From Tateyamaria omphalii (GTDB taxonomy: Bacteria > Pseudomonadota > Alphaproteobacteria > Rhodobacterales > Rhodobacteraceae), in NCBI RefSeq assembly GCF_001969365.1, contig NZ_CP019312.1:3410001-3474000 (forward strand): DNA of 64,000 nucleotides, given 5' to 3'. Below are positions 1-8,980 of the stretch, one piece after another. Position numbers and translations under genes: made by a program. Every line of letters begins with the position of its first letter. Positions within the stretch are counted from its first letter, which is position 1. The notes below the pieces were generated by a model, which was not told where the DNA came from, did no database searches, and saw only the letters and a list, made by a program, of their open reading frames with translations.

Positions 1-241
1 ATATTTGCGCCCGCTTGCGGCGTATGTGGACAGCCTGACCGCGATGTCGATCCCAGGCGAGAAGAACACGTTGCCCGCTGCTGAAACGGCGGCGGCGGCG
101 CGGGATATCGGTATCACGGCTTATGAGGCTGAGGATGCTGCGGCTGCCCTGACTGCAATCCTGACCAAAGAACCGCAGGCGCGCGTTTTGATCTGTGGCT
201 CGCTTTATCTTGCCGGGGCTGTTCTGCGCGAAAACGGCTGA
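1..241 (+). CDS. folC: Bifunctional folylpolyglutamate synthase/dihydrofolate synthase, C-terminal end
   Basis: Only about the last 79 residues are in the window; the gene starts to the left. The fragment carries the Mur-ligase-type C-terminal domain ending of FolC. A loop reading SIPGEKNTLPAAE is followed by an alternating helix/strand region, and the closing strand VLICGSLYLAGAVLRENG is the typical FolC terminus. FolC adds glutamate to dihydropteroate and to folates in the cytoplasm. It stops with TGA. The downstream gene is co-directional after about 140 bases. Confidence is good for the family, but substrate range cannot be judged from this piece. Confidence 0.85.
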   Translation, partial: YLRPLAAYVDSLTAMSIPGEKNTLPAAETAAAARDIGITAYEAEDAAAALTAILTKEPQARVLICGSLYLAGAVLRENG

Positions 242-380
242 GCACGGTCTGTGACAGACGCTTCAATATGTGGGTCTAACCGCGTTATGTTGACGAAACG
301 GCGGTGATTTCGCTATATCTAGAGCAGATTTTGGCCCAAACGTGGACCAACCACGGCGGGTTTGCTTTCGAGGAAGTGGC

Positions 381-932
381 ATGTTCAGGCGGAAAGAGGC
401 GGCAGCGTCAGAGCAGTACGCGTCGTCCAACATTAAGTTACTGTTGGTTGCGTCTGCCTTTCTTGCGGTGACGATTGTGCTGATCCTGTTGCAGCCCGGA
501 TCTGTGACACAGCCGATAGAACAGGTCGCCACTGCGCCGGTGACGGCGAAACAGACCGGCGTCGAAGCAACGGTGACGCGCGCGGACGCTTCCCTTTTGG
601 ATCTCCAGACCGTTCCAGCCTCGGAGGCGGTGAGCCGTCAGCTGCGTCAGCCCATTCGCCTGACCGACACCGATGCGCGGCATACGGATTTGCGCAGCCT
701 GACCTCGGCAGTGCTGATCGGCTTTGGACACACGCCGCAGCAAGGTGACCGTTTGCAGGCCCTGTTGGTGCAGGCCCTGACCGAAGGACAATCGAACGCA
801 TATATCGACGCGCTTTTGAACACTGCCGCAGCGCGGGGTGAGTTTTCTTTGCCTCGTCAGTTGACGACGGCAACCGGACGTCTGGACACCGAAGCACTGC
901 TGGTCGCGCTGGTTCGTCAGTCGCAGGGTTAG
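381..932 (+). CDS. Hypothetical single-pass membrane protein
   Basis: A 183-residue protein that I do not recognise. The start at 381 is chosen because a purine-rich GAGGAAG lies just upstream; an earlier in-frame ATG at 342 lacks one. A charged N-terminus (MFRRKEAAASEQ) is followed by one membrane segment at about residues 18-38 (KLLLVASAFLAVTIVLILL). The rest is a periplasmic region rich in Thr, Ala and Gln with no motif I can name. The last four bases overlap the end of the convergent zapE gene. Its position between folC and zapE suggests a conserved Rhodobacterales gene, but no function can be given. Confidence 0.7.
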   Translation: MFRRKEAAASEQYASSNIKLLLVASAFLAVTIVLILLQPGSVTQPIEQVATAPVTAKQTGVEATVTRADASLLDLQTVPASEAVSRQLRQPIRLTDTDARHTDLRSLTSAVLIGFGHTPQQGDRLQALLVQALTEGQSNAYIDALLNTAAARGEFSLPRQLTTATGRLDTEALLVALVRQSQG

Positions 933-1984
933 GTCGCCCAGTCCGCGCTTTGCATTTCGCGCAGGCGCGAGGCGGTGCGCTCAAACTCGAACGTGCCTTC
1001 GCCTTCCAGATACAGCATTTCCGGCGTGTCGGCGGCCGAACAGATCAGCCGTACATGCGCTTCGTAAAGCGCGTCGATCAGGGTGACGAAACGCTTTGCT
1101 TCGTTGAAATTGCTACGCCCCAGGCATGGGATGTCGTCGATCATCAGAACCTTGCACGCGTCGGCGATGGCCAGATAATCCCCCGGCCCCAGCGGTTTGG
1201 AGCACAGTTCGAAGAAGCTGCTGCGCCCGATGCCGTTGCGAAATTGCGGGATGGTGACGGTGCGCCCTTTGACCGTCAGGTCGAGCGCTTCGGCCTGCCC
1301 GCCGGACAAGTCCGCCCATATTGCGTCCATTTCGGTGCGGGCCTTCGCGCCCAGCGGAGAGAAGTAGACCGGGCTGCCTGACAGCCGATCCTGTCTGTAG
1401 TCGGTGGGCGAGGCCAGTTCCCACACCACCATCCTGTCTTTCAACAGGTCGATGAATGGCACGAAAAGCTGCCGGTTCAGCCCGTCCTTGTACAGATCAT
1501 CCGGCACCCGGTTGGACGTGGTCACGACCACCACACCGGCGGCAAACAGCGCCTCGAACAAGCGCCCGACGATCATCGCGTCGGTGATGTCCGTGATCTG
1601 CATCTCGTCAAAGGCGAGTAGACGAACCGAGGCCGCGACATCGGCGGCGACAGGTGCGATGGCGTCGTCAACGCCGCGTTGGCGGGCCGTGTGCATGGCG
1701 GCGTGAATTTCCTGCATGAAAGCGTGAAAATGCACCCGGCGCGCAGGCACATCGAGGCGCGACGCAAAAAAGTCCATGAGCATTGACTTGCCACGGCCAA
1801 CACCCCCCCACAGGTACAGTCCCTCTGGCGGCTCGGGCGCCTTGCGGAACAGCCCCTTTTTCACTGGGGCGGCCAAGGCCGCGCGGATACGCTCGAACTC
1901 GGGCAAGATGGCCAGCTGCGCGGGGTCGGGTTGCAGGTCGCCCTTGTCTACAAGCGCTTGGTATTCAGTCAAAAGGTCAGTCAT
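929..1984 (-). CDS. zapE: Cell division protein ZapE (AFG1-like ATPase)
   Basis: A 351-residue P-loop ATPase of the AFG1/ZapE family. The Walker A motif reads GGVGRGKSMLMD at about residues 60-71 and the Walker B motif is LLAFDEMQITDI. The sensor-like stretch TTSNRVPDDLYKDGLNR, typical of ZapE, follows. In Escherichia coli ZapE acts on Z-ring stability during division under stress, and the mitochondrial relative AFG1/LACE1 is linked to protein quality control. Length is normal for alphaproteobacterial members. The gene converges on the preceding hypothetical gene with a four-base overlap of stop codons. Confidence 0.9.
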   Translation of the reverse strand: MTDLLTEYQALVDKGDLQPDPAQLAILPEFERIRAALAAPVKKGLFRKAPEPPEGLYLWGGVGRGKSMLMDFFASRLDVPARRVHFHAFMQEIHAAMHTARQRGVDDAIAPVAADVAASVRLLAFDEMQITDITDAMIVGRLFEALFAAGVVVVTTSNRVPDDLYKDGLNRQLFVPFIDLLKDRMVVWELASPTDYRQDRLSGSPVYFSPLGAKARTEMDAIWADLSGGQAEALDLTVKGRTVTIPQFRNGIGRSSFFELCSKPLGPGDYLAIADACKVLMIDDIPCLGRSNFNEAKRFVTLIDALYEAHVRLICSAADTPEMLYLEGEGTFEFERTASRLREMQSADWAT

Positions 1985-2121
1985 CGCCGTCTGTCGTAGC
2001 GTGCGCGTTCGGTCATGGGAAGCGCGGTCAGATCAGGAATGGTGATGCGATGCCAAGAATTCCTGATTTGACGGAGTTGCACGGTTCCATACAGTCGGCA
2101 GGCCAGCCAGAGAAGACCGTT

Positions 2122-3363
2122 ATGACCGAGCGCACACCCATCTTTACCCCTGTCCTGCTTGTGGGCTGCGTGATCATCATGGTCAGCTTTGCCGTGCGCG
2201 CCTCCTTCGGTGTGTTTCAGATTCCGATTGCGGAAGAGTTCGGATGGCTGCGCACGGAATTCTCGCTCGCTATTGCGATCCAGAACCTCGCCTGGGGGAT
2301 CGGTCAGCCGATTTTCGGTGCGATTGCGGAAAAGATCGGGGATCGCAAGGCGATCCTGATGGGGGCAATCGTCTATGCCGTGGGTCTGGTTCTGAGTGCG
2401 GGGGCAACAACGCCCGTTGAGCATCAGATGTATGCGTGGCTTGTTGGTTTTGGGGTCGCCGGCACCGGCTTTGGCGTGATTCTGGCGGTCGTAGGGCGCG
2501 CCAGCAGTGATGAAAACCGGTCGATGTCGCTGGCCATTGTGGCGGCGATGGGGTCCGCCGGGCAGATTTTCGGCGCACCGGTGGCGGAATGGATGCTGAG
2601 TGTCATGCCGTGGCAATCCGTCTTTTTGTGGTTTGCGTTGGCGGTGATCCTGTTGGTTCTGACCTTGCCTGCCATGGGCGTGCCGCCCATGGCATCCAAG
2701 GCGGAGCTTGAGGAATCGCTTGGTCAGGTTCTGCTTCGCGCGTTCCGGGATCCGTCCTATACCCTCATCTTCCTTGGCTTCTTTTCCTGCGGCTACCAGG
2801 TTGCATTCATGACGGCGCATTTGCCCGCATTCGTGACTGAGGTGTGCGGACCCATCGTGCCGGGCGGCGTGCTGGACAGCATCGGCATCACGACGACGTC
2901 GGCGCTCGGTGCTGTGGCGTTGTCACTGATCGGGTTGGCCAACATCGGCGGCACGTTGGCTGCAGGTTGGGCAGGCAAATACTTCCCCAAGAAGTACCTG
3001 CTGGCGGGAATCTACGCCGGACGCACGGTCGTTGCGTCGCTGTTCATCATTCTACCGATGACACCGACCACTGTCATTGTCTTCTCGATATGTATGGGTG
3101 CGCTGTGGCTTGCGACCGTGCCCCTGACAAGCGGGCTGGTCGCTCATATTTATGGCCTGCGCTACATGGGTACGCTTTACGGCATCGTATTCCTGAGCCA
3201 TCAATTGGGATCGTTCCTGGGTGTCTGGCTTGGCGGGCGTCTGTACGACGCTTATGGTTCTTACGATCAGGTGTGGTGGATCGGTGTGGCGATTGGGGCG
3301 TTCAGTGCGGTTGTGCATTTGCCCATTCGCGAGCGGCCCTTGGCCCGAACGGCGACCGCTTAA
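2122..3363 (+). CDS. MFS transporter
   Basis: A 413-residue major facilitator superfamily permease with about twelve hydrophobic segments. The first begins directly after MTERTPIFTP. The loop after the second segment reads GAIAEKIGDRKAILMG, matching the MFS signature G-x3-D-x2-G-R-[KR]. The second half repeats the layout (AGWAGKYFPKKYLLAG). The start at 2122 is preferred over an upstream in-frame ATG at 2050 because transporter homology begins here and the extra sequence is not hydrophobic. It resembles oxalate/formate antiporter-like or monocarboxylate-type MFS members, but the substrate is unknown. It converges on the alpha/beta hydrolase with a four-base overlap. Confidence 0.85.
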   Translation: MTERTPIFTPVLLVGCVIIMVSFAVRASFGVFQIPIAEEFGWLRTEFSLAIAIQNLAWGIGQPIFGAIAEKIGDRKAILMGAIVYAVGLVLSAGATTPVEHQMYAWLVGFGVAGTGFGVILAVVGRASSDENRSMSLAIVAAMGSAGQIFGAPVAEWMLSVMPWQSVFLWFALAVILLVLTLPAMGVPPMASKAELEESLGQVLLRAFRDPSYTLIFLGFFSCGYQVAFMTAHLPAFVTEVCGPIVPGGVLDSIGITTTSALGAVALSLIGLANIGGTLAAGWAGKYFPKKYLLAGIYAGRTVVASLFIILPMTPTTVIVFSICMGALWLATVPLTSGLVAHIYGLRYMGTLYGIVFLSHQLGSFLGVWLGGRLYDAYGSYDQVWWIGVAIGAFSAVVHLPIRERPLARTATA

Positions 3364-4286
3364 CCGCGCGAGGCGCGTATCAGGTCCAGCACGGCATCCG
3401 TGTGGGTATGGGTCAGACCGTGGCCCGCCCCTGCGATCACCGATTGCTGCGCCATGGGGTTCCAGTGGGCCAGAGTCTCCTTACTCGACAGCGGGATCAC
3501 ATCGTCCTCTTCGCCCCAGATCGCGAGCACAGGCACACCGGCGGCCCCTATCGCCCTGTGCTGTTGGTCACATGTGTTGCGCAGGACACCGCGCAGACTG
3601 GACAGGACCGCCGGAAAGAACCCCCGCCGTGCCGTTTCCGCGTGTTGCAGTTCGTGAATGTCATCAACGGAGGAAGGCTGACCTGCCTCTTGGGAAATGC
3701 CGCGCCGCAGGATCCACGGATAGGTCGCCAGAAACAGCCAATCGCCCAAGACCGGCACGTCGCGGGCCAGGGCAAGTTTGCCCCCCGTCAGTTCGACCAT
3801 CCCTGCCGGGGCCAGAAGGATCAATTGTTTGACATGGGCCGGATAGCGCGCGGTGAAATGCGCGGCGATGGCGCCGCCCATGGAATACCCCAACAGCGTC
3901 ACAGGTTCCGTCACCCGTTCGTGTGCCAGCAGATCGACAAGCTGCTGTTCAAAGAACTCTGCCGTTTGGGCCCCGCGCACCCGGTCTGAAAACCCGCGCC
4001 CGTAAAGGTCGTAGACAAGGACCCGAAAGCCAAGCAGAGCAAGCCCCCTGGCCATTCCGTACCATACGAAAGACGGTGTGGTCAGGCCGTGCACGCAGAC
4101 GGCCACCGGCCCGCGTTCCGGCCCAAGCCATTCGAAATGGGTGGTGCCCTGTGACAGGAGGGCGGACTGTCCCGGTGCCTTGGCCCGCTCGGCATCTGTC
4201 ATGCCCTTGCGCGTCAACTCGATGGTGAAGGGCACCGCGGCCAGACCGAGGGCAATCAGAAGCACCCACATCAAGAGGCGATCCAC
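3360..4286 (-). CDS. Alpha/beta hydrolase with N-terminal membrane anchor
   Basis: A 308-residue alpha/beta-hydrolase-fold protein. The oxyanion region reads VAVCVHGLTTPSFVW, the nucleophile elbow is GYSMGG (Ser), and the C-terminal His sits in AGAGHGLTHTHTD. The acid is likely in IWGEEDDVIP. A hydrophobic stretch at residues 5-20 (LMWVLLIALGLAAVPF) suggests an inner-membrane anchor or signal. The gene is the last of a five-gene overlapping minus-strand cluster and overlaps the ornithine-cyclodeaminase-like gene by 16 bases. The substrate is unknown; esterase or lactonase activity is possible. Confidence 0.8.
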   Translation of the reverse strand: MDRLLMWVLLIALGLAAVPFTIELTRKGMTDAERAKAPGQSALLSQGTTHFEWLGPERGPVAVCVHGLTTPSFVWYGMARGLALLGFRVLVYDLYGRGFSDRVRGAQTAEFFEQQLVDLLAHERVTEPVTLLGYSMGGAIAAHFTARYPAHVKQLILLAPAGMVELTGGKLALARDVPVLGDWLFLATYPWILRRGISQEAGQPSSVDDIHELQHAETARRGFFPAVLSSLRGVLRNTCDQQHRAIGAAGVPVLAIWGEEDDVIPLSSKETLAHWNPMAQQSVIAGAGHGLTHTHTDAVLDLIRASRG

Positions 4287-5185
4287 CGATCCAGAATGTA
4301 CCGGCTGGTCATCAGGTCCAGGTGGGCACCGCCGCCGTTCTTGAACAGCGTGATGTCGTCCGGGCTGCGGGTGAACGCGGCCAGATCATAGTAATCCGCA
4401 AGCAGGTGGTCGCGTGGGATCGTGCCCGCCTCAAGCGGGATCTTCACTTCGCCGATATGGCCGACGGTCGTGTCGAAACTGTCGACAAAGACGCGCGATT
4501 TCAGCAGAGCTGCATCGTCCACCTCGCGCATGTCCGGGCGGTAGGCGCCGATCAGGTCAACGTGCTGACCCGGTTGCAACCAGTCACCACGGATCAGCGG
4601 TTCTGTCGACATGGTGGCGCTGGTGATGATGTCGGCAGTGCGCACGGCCTGTTCCAGATCGGGTGCAACGGTCAGCATGGGGCGTTCCGTGGCCATGGCC
4701 AGCGCGTTGGCGCGGGTCCGGTTCCAGACCTGAAAATGCGCGTCTGGAAAGATCGCGAAATAGGCATCGTGCAGTGCGCGACCCACGGTGCCAGCGCCGA
4801 CGATCAGGATATTGCGGCTGTCGGGCCGTGCCAGTCTGCGGGCGGCCAGCAGGCTGTCGCCCGCCGTTTTCCATTTGGTGACCAGATGAAAGTCGATGAT
4901 GGCCTGCAAGGTGCCGTCGCCATCGGAATAGAGGTTTACGCCGCCGTTGATCATCGGCGCTCCGCGTCCCGGATTGCCCGGAAAGACGGTGGCCGTTTTG
5001 ACCGCCATACCCATCCCGTCGATCCAGGCCGCACGGCTGAGCAGCGTGTCGGGATCGCGGTAGAGGAACGTATCCCCAATCTCCGCCTTGGGTCGCGTGT
5101 GCCCGCTTGCCAGCGCATCGGTCAGGCCGATCCAGTCCAGCACGGCTTCGCCCTCGGCAAAGGGGATGTAAGGGACGGAGGTCAC
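4271..5185 (-). CDS. Ornithine cyclodeaminase / mu-crystallin family protein
   Basis: A 304-residue member of the ornithine cyclodeaminase/mu-crystallin family with a Rossmann dinucleotide-binding motif, ILIVGAGTVGRAL. The conserved substrate-side region before it contains MAVKTATVFPGNPGRG, and GGVNLYSDGDGTLQAIID follows. Family members release ammonia from ornithine to give proline, or act as NAD(P)H-dependent imine or keto-acid reductases. The sequence does not settle which. It overlaps the HAD hydrolase start by four bases (ATGA), pointing to translational coupling inside the fghA-led operon. Confidence 0.85.
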   Translation of the reverse strand: MTSVPYIPFAEGEAVLDWIGLTDALASGHTRPKAEIGDTFLYRDPDTLLSRAAWIDGMGMAVKTATVFPGNPGRGAPMINGGVNLYSDGDGTLQAIIDFHLVTKWKTAGDSLLAARRLARPDSRNILIVGAGTVGRALHDAYFAIFPDAHFQVWNRTRANALAMATERPMLTVAPDLEQAVRTADIITSATMSTEPLIRGDWLQPGQHVDLIGAYRPDMREVDDAALLKSRVFVDSFDTTVGHIGEVKIPLEAGTIPRDHLLADYYDLAAFTRSPDDITLFKNGGGAHLDLMTSRYILDRWIAS

Positions 5186-5802
5186 GCCGCTTCGCTTTCG
5201 GTCAGCACCCCTTCGGTCACAAGGCGCTTGGCCCAGCCGTCCGGGCCCTTGAACAAATGCGTGCGCCAGCCGCGCATCTGTGCGGCGGCGATGTTTTCAC
5301 TGCGGTCATCGGTGAAGATCAGGTTTTCGCCGCGCAGCCCGCTTTCCTCTTCTAGCCTTTGGTAGATGGTCGGGTCGGGCTTGATCACCCTCATATGGCC
5401 GGAGATGAAATCGCGATTAAACTGACGCATGAACGGGTAGTCTTGCGCTGCGCGGTCGTAGGTATCGACGCCGAAATTCGTCAGGCTGAACACGGGGGTC
5501 CCCTTGGCCTGCAGGGCGGCCATGAGGCGGACGGAATGGTCGATCTGGGGCGAGGCCATCTCGATCCAGCGGTCATGCCACATCTTGATTTCGGCATCCC
5601 ATTTCGGGTGCTTGGCGGCCAGATCGTGCACCGACTGCGCAAAGGGCGCACCACGGTCCACCTCAAGGTTCATGCCATTCAGATCGACCTCTGAAAACAA
5701 GGCGCGGCGCCGGTCCTCTCCGATCACACTGTCGTAGAACCGTTCGGGTTGCCACTCGATCAGGACGTTTCCGATATCAAATATGACGGCTTGGATGGTC
5801 AT
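5182..5802 (-). CDS. HAD family hydrolase (subfamily IA)
   Basis: A 206-residue haloacid dehalogenase superfamily hydrolase. Motif I is [12 protein letters not shown], with the second Asp position changed to Asn (DxGN, common in this branch). Motif II Thr/Ser lies in PVFSLTNFG, the motif III lysine in [11 protein letters not shown], and motif IV in [11 protein letters not shown]. The start at 5802 is chosen because it opens the HAD fold and its ATG overlaps the upstream stop by four bases. Likely a cytoplasmic phosphatase or dehalogenase; the substrate is not predictable. It sits in the middle of a tightly overlapping operon. Confidence 0.85.
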   Translation of the reverse strand: MTIQAVIFDIGNVLIEWQPERFYDSVIGEDRRRALFSEVDLNGMNLEVDRGAPFAQSVHDLAAKHPKWDAEIKMWHDRWIEMASPQIDHSVRLMAALQAKGTPVFSLTNFGVDTYDRAAQDYPFMRQFNRDFISGHMRVIKPDPTIYQRLEEESGLRGENLIFTDDRSENIAAAQMRGWRTHLFKGPDGWAKRLVTEGVLTESEAA

Positions 5803-6248
5803 CTTTTTGCTGCTCTCAATTCTCGTTCCAATGCGTCCAGAAAACGCGATCTGTCCGCCTTGGTAAAGCCTTTGCCCCCGCCTTGCCGAAACGGATCGGC
5901 GGCGCGCAGGTCGGACATGAGATCGCGCGTGGCGAGCACGTTGCCGATATTGGCTTGCGTCAGTGCTTCGCCGTTGTGTTTCAGCACCCGCGCACCGGCC
6001 TCGACGCATTTAGCAGCGAGCGGGATGTCGCCGGTGATGACCACATCGCCTGGGCCTGCGCGGTCGGCGATCCACATGTCAGCGATGTCGGGTCCCTCGG
6101 GCACGATGACTGTTTCGACCAAAGGGTTCTGGGATGGGCGCAGACCGCCGTTCGACACGACTTTCATCGGGACCTTGTGGCGGGTGGCGACCCGCTCGGC
6201 CTCGGCTTTGACCGGGCAGGCGTCCGCGTCGATATAGAGCGTCGTCAT
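5799..6248 (-). CDS. UPF0178/DUF188 family protein (YaiI/YqxD-like)
   Basis: A protein of 149 residues matching the UPF0178 (DUF188) family. The N-terminal [11 protein letters not shown] is diagnostic, and the central [20 protein letters not shown] and [17 protein letters not shown] are the other conserved blocks. The fold resembles PIN-like nucleases, with Asp residues in DADACPV and TGDIPL as candidate metal ligands. The function is unproven in the family. Start and stop codons overlap both neighbours by four bases, so it is almost certainly co-translated with fghA and the HAD gene. Confidence 0.9.
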   Translation of the reverse strand: MTTLYIDADACPVKAEAERVATRHKVPMKVVSNGGLRPSQNPLVETVIVPEGPDIADMWIADRAGPGDVVITGDIPLAAKCVEAGARVLKHNGEALTQANIGNVLATRDLMSDLRAADPFRQGGGKGFTKADRSRFLDALERELRAAKR

Positions 6249-7075
6249 GCCCAAAGATGTTCGGCGTGGAAGGCCAAGTGATCTTCCATGAAGGTCGAGA
6301 CGAAGAAGTAAGAGTGGTCGTAACCGGGCTGCATCCGGAACTGGATCTGTTGACGGCGCGCGGCGGCGGCTTCGGCCAGTGCTTCGGGTTTCAGAAGGTC
6401 GATGAACTGGTCATTCGTGCCGGTGTCGATCAGCATCGGCCCGTCAAAGCCGCGGTCGCGCATACACAGGGTGGCGTCGTGGGGCGACCAGATGTCTTCA
6501 TTGTTCCCCAAATATGCAGAAAGCTGTTTGCGCCCCCAGTCGCTTGCCGTGGGGTTGGTGATAGGCGAGAAGGCGGATACAGACCGGAACTGTCCCCGCG
6601 GGGACATCGCCATGGTCAGCGCCCCGTGCCCGCCCATGGAATGGCCCGTGATCGACTGGCGGTCCATGTCGAGGCTGAAGTTTCGCTCCAGCAGGACTGG
6701 CAGTTCATCCATCACGTAGTCCCACATCCGGTAATGGGAGGCCCAAGGTTCTTCGGTGGCGTTTACATAAAACCCGGCGCCTTGCCCAAGATCATAGCCA
6801 TCGTCATCTGCCACCGCATCGCCGCGCGGGGAGGTGTCTGGAAAGCACAGGGCGATGCCGTGCTCCGCCGCCCAGGTTTGCGCGCCAGCCTTGGTCATCG
6901 CGTTTTCATGGGTGCAGGTCAGGCCGGACAGATACCACAGCAGGGGAACCGGACCGTCCTTGGCCTCGGCCGGCAGGAACAGGCCAAAGGTCATGTTGCA
7001 GGAACAGGCGGTTGACGCGTGGGTGTAGACCCCTTGGGTGCCACCAAAGCAGGCGTTTTCCGAGACGGTTTCCAT
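6245..7075 (-). CDS. fghA: S-formylglutathione hydrolase
   Basis: A 276-residue serine hydrolase of the esterase D/FghA family. It hydrolyses S-formylglutathione to formate and glutathione, the second step of glutathione-dependent formaldehyde oxidation. Diagnostic stretches are [13 protein letters not shown], the nucleophile elbow [18 protein letters not shown], and the catalytic His region PGYDHSYFF. Length is typical. It is the first gene of a five-gene overlapping operon that continues with DUF188, HAD, ornithine-cyclodeaminase-like and alpha/beta hydrolase genes. No glutathione-dependent formaldehyde dehydrogenase gene is seen here. Confidence 0.95.
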   Translation of the reverse strand: METVSENACFGGTQGVYTHASTACSCNMTFGLFLPAEAKDGPVPLLWYLSGLTCTHENAMTKAGAQTWAAEHGIALCFPDTSPRGDAVADDDGYDLGQGAGFYVNATEEPWASHYRMWDYVMDELPVLLERNFSLDMDRQSITGHSMGGHGALTMAMSPRGQFRSVSAFSPITNPTASDWGRKQLSAYLGNNEDIWSPHDATLCMRDRGFDGPMLIDTGTNDQFIDLLKPEALAEAAAARRQQIQFRMQPGYDHSYFFVSTFMEDHLAFHAEHLWA

Positions 7076-7133
7076 GGGTGTGTTCCTTTCGTTTTCTCAT
7101 CGCTAGCGGGCGTTGGCGCGAGCGGCAAGTTTC

Positions 7134-7172
7134 GGGAGCCTCCGGCGGCGGTTTATTTGGCGAAATGAAGAT
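7134..7172. repeat. Rhodobacterales-type intergenic repeat
   Basis: A short element in the gap between fghA and the AEC permease. It reads GGGAGCCTCCGGCGGCGG followed by a TATTTGGCGAAATGAAGA core. The GCCTCCGGCGG part can pair with itself. A related core (TATTTTTGGCCAGAAGAAGA) appears at 38,323-38,342 next to a G/C palindrome. I recall such sequences as frequent between genes in Rhodobacterales genomes, but no copy count was made. The role is unknown; transcription termination or mRNA stability are possibilities. Confidence 0.5.
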
Positions 7173-7175
7173 GGA

Positions 7176-8099
7176 TCAGCTTACCCAGGCAATAACCGCT
7201 GTGAGGGTGGCCACGCTGAGGGTTGTCGAGACGAGGATGGCGGCCGAGACCCGTTGCGGAGCCACGCCGTAATGTTGGGCCAGCATATAGATGTTGCCCG
7301 CGACCGGCATCGCGGCGCAGGCGATGATCATGGCCGCGCCAAAGGGTTCGACGCTGAAGAGGTAGAGCGCCGAGAACGCGACAAAGGCCGGGTGCAGCAC
7401 CAGCTTGCAGAAGCTGAGCCAGCCAGCAATCTCAATCCGCTCGGCTGATTTCGAGGCGAGCGAGGCGCCGATGGCGAAGAGCGCGCCCGGCGTGGCTGCG
7501 CCGCCGAGGATCGTCAGGAAGTCGTTCATCGGGTCGGGAATGGGTATTCTAAGCCCCGACCACATGAGACCCAGGGCCATCGCGACAATCATCGGGTTCT
7601 TGATTAGCCCGATGCCGATAGTCTTGATGATTGCCGGCGACATGTGTCCGTCGCGACCCACAGTGATCAGGATCACGATCAGGCTGGAAAAGACGATGAG
7701 GTCCGTGGCCAGGACCAGCATCACAGGGCCGATGGCCTCTGGACCGAAGAGCAGGGCCAGCATGGGCAGCCCCAGAAAGCCCGCGTTGCCGATGACAGCG
7801 CATTGCGCCTCGACCGCATTGGTCTGCACATCCAGCCCGCGCAGGAAGCCGACCAAGGTTGCAATTCCGTAGACGAATGCCGTGCCCCAGAGGTAGGCGG
7901 CGACCAGGCGCCCATCCCAGACCTGTGCCAGTTCCAGGTTTGCTGCAAAGCGAAAGATCATTGCGGACAGGGCGAAGTAGAACACGAATTTGGTCAGATA
8001 GGCCGTCGCCTCCTGGGTGAAGAAGCGGGTGCGCCCGGCCCAATAGCCAAGGCCGATCAGGGCGAAAAAGGGCAGGGTCTTCAGCAGGATGGGCAGCAT
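7176..8099 (-). CDS. AEC (auxin efflux carrier) family transporter
   Basis: A 307-residue membrane protein with about ten hydrophobic segments, starting MLPILLKTLPFFALIGLGYWAGR. It matches the AEC family, which includes permeases for malonate, malate and other organic acids. The conserved stretch AVIGNAGFLGLPMLALLFG is typical, as is the C-terminal AMPVAGNIYMLAQHYGV. It is located in the inner membrane. The gene stands alone on the minus strand between fghA and the divergent tetR gene, so the substrate cannot be inferred from context. Confidence 0.85.
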   Translation of the reverse strand: MLPILLKTLPFFALIGLGYWAGRTRFFTQEATAYLTKFVFYFALSAMIFRFAANLELAQVWDGRLVAAYLWGTAFVYGIATLVGFLRGLDVQTNAVEAQCAVIGNAGFLGLPMLALLFGPEAIGPVMLVLATDLIVFSSLIVILITVGRDGHMSPAIIKTIGIGLIKNPMIVAMALGLMWSGLRIPIPDPMNDFLTILGGAATPGALFAIGASLASKSAERIEIAGWLSFCKLVLHPAFVAFSALYLFSVEPFGAAMIIACAAMPVAGNIYMLAQHYGVAPQRVSAAILVSTTLSVATLTAVIAWVS

Positions 8100-8284
8100 G
8101 TGTCAGGGATAGCGCGTGTTGCCTTGTCTATCCATTGCCGATGATCCCTGCCTGCCGGGAAAAGTGCCATGCTGTTTGATTTGCCGGATTGAAGAGGCGT
8201 GAAGCGCTGCGCAGCCTCGATTTTCTTATAGAAACTGAACGAAACGGTTTATATTGTGCAGCATCCCGCCAAACAGGAAGCCAG

Positions 8285-8902
8285 ATGAACGACGCAACGC
8301 CTATTGTCCGCAGGGGCCGGAAGTTTGACCAGGTTCTGGACGGTGCGCGTGATGTGTTCATGGCCGACGGATTCGAGGGGGCGAGCGTCGATGACATCGC
8401 CCGTGCTGCGGGTGTGAGCAAGGCCACGCTCTACAGTTACTTCCCCGACAAGCGCTTGCTGTTCATGGAAGTGGCGAATTCGGAATGCGCGCGTCAAAGC
8501 CAGGACGCAATCGACAATATCGACATGAACGCTGCCCCGCAGGAGGTTTTGTGTCAGGCGGGCAAGCACTTCCTGAGGTTCATTACCTCGAAATTCGGGC
8601 AACAGGTGTTTCGTATCTGCGTGGCGGAATCGGATCGCTTTCCGGAAATCGGGCGCGCCTTTTACAAATCCGGGCCGGAACGGATGCGCGCAGAGATGGG
8701 CGAGTATTTCGAGGCCGCCGTGTCGCGTGGTGACCTGAAGATTGACGATTACACGCTGGCCGCGGATCAGTTTGGCGAGCTGTGCAAGGCTGACATCTGG
8801 CCGCGCCTGATGTTTGGTGTCATCGACAGCGTCACAGACGAGGACATCGACCGGGTGGTCGACAGCGCGGTCAAGACATTCCTGGCCCGCTACGGCGCGT
8901 GA
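8285..8902 (+). CDS. TetR/AcrR family transcriptional regulator
   Basis: A protein of 205 residues. The N-terminal TetR DNA-binding helix-turn-helix covers about residues 15-60, with the recognition segment VDDIARAAGVSKATLYSYFPDKRLLF. The C-terminal ligand-binding domain has the TetR_C pattern (AESDRFPEIGRAFYKSGPERM). The start at 8285 has an AGGAAG Shine-Dalgarno sequence five to ten bases upstream, so the longer open frame from 8189 is rejected. It is divergent from the AEC permease gene with a gap of about 185 bases, so it may regulate that permease; this is inference from position only. Confidence 0.9.
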   Translation: MNDATPIVRRGRKFDQVLDGARDVFMADGFEGASVDDIARAAGVSKATLYSYFPDKRLLFMEVANSECARQSQDAIDNIDMNAAPQEVLCQAGKHFLRFITSKFGQQVFRICVAESDRFPEIGRAFYKSGPERMRAEMGEYFEAAVSRGDLKIDDYTLAADQFGELCKADIWPRLMFGVIDSVTDEDIDRVVDSAVKTFLARYGA

Positions 8903-8957
8903 TGTCGCAGGCGGGCTGACTCGACTCAAGACGGCGACTCAGCCTAGTTTGCAGAAA

Positions 8958-8972
8958 GAACAAAATGCGAAC
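8958..8972 (+). promoter_or_regulatory. LexA (SOS) box upstream of imuB
   Basis: GAAC-AAAATGC-GAAC is an exact match to the alphaproteobacterial LexA operator, a direct repeat GAAC-N7-GAAC (equivalently GTTC-N7-GTTC on the other strand). It ends eight bases before the imuB ATG at 8981, so LexA bound here would cover the promoter or the transcription start. This fits the known SOS induction of imuB in other bacteria. The two half-sites and the exact seven-base spacing are seen directly; binding is inferred. Confidence 0.85.
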
Positions 8973-8980
8973 ATTTGGTG

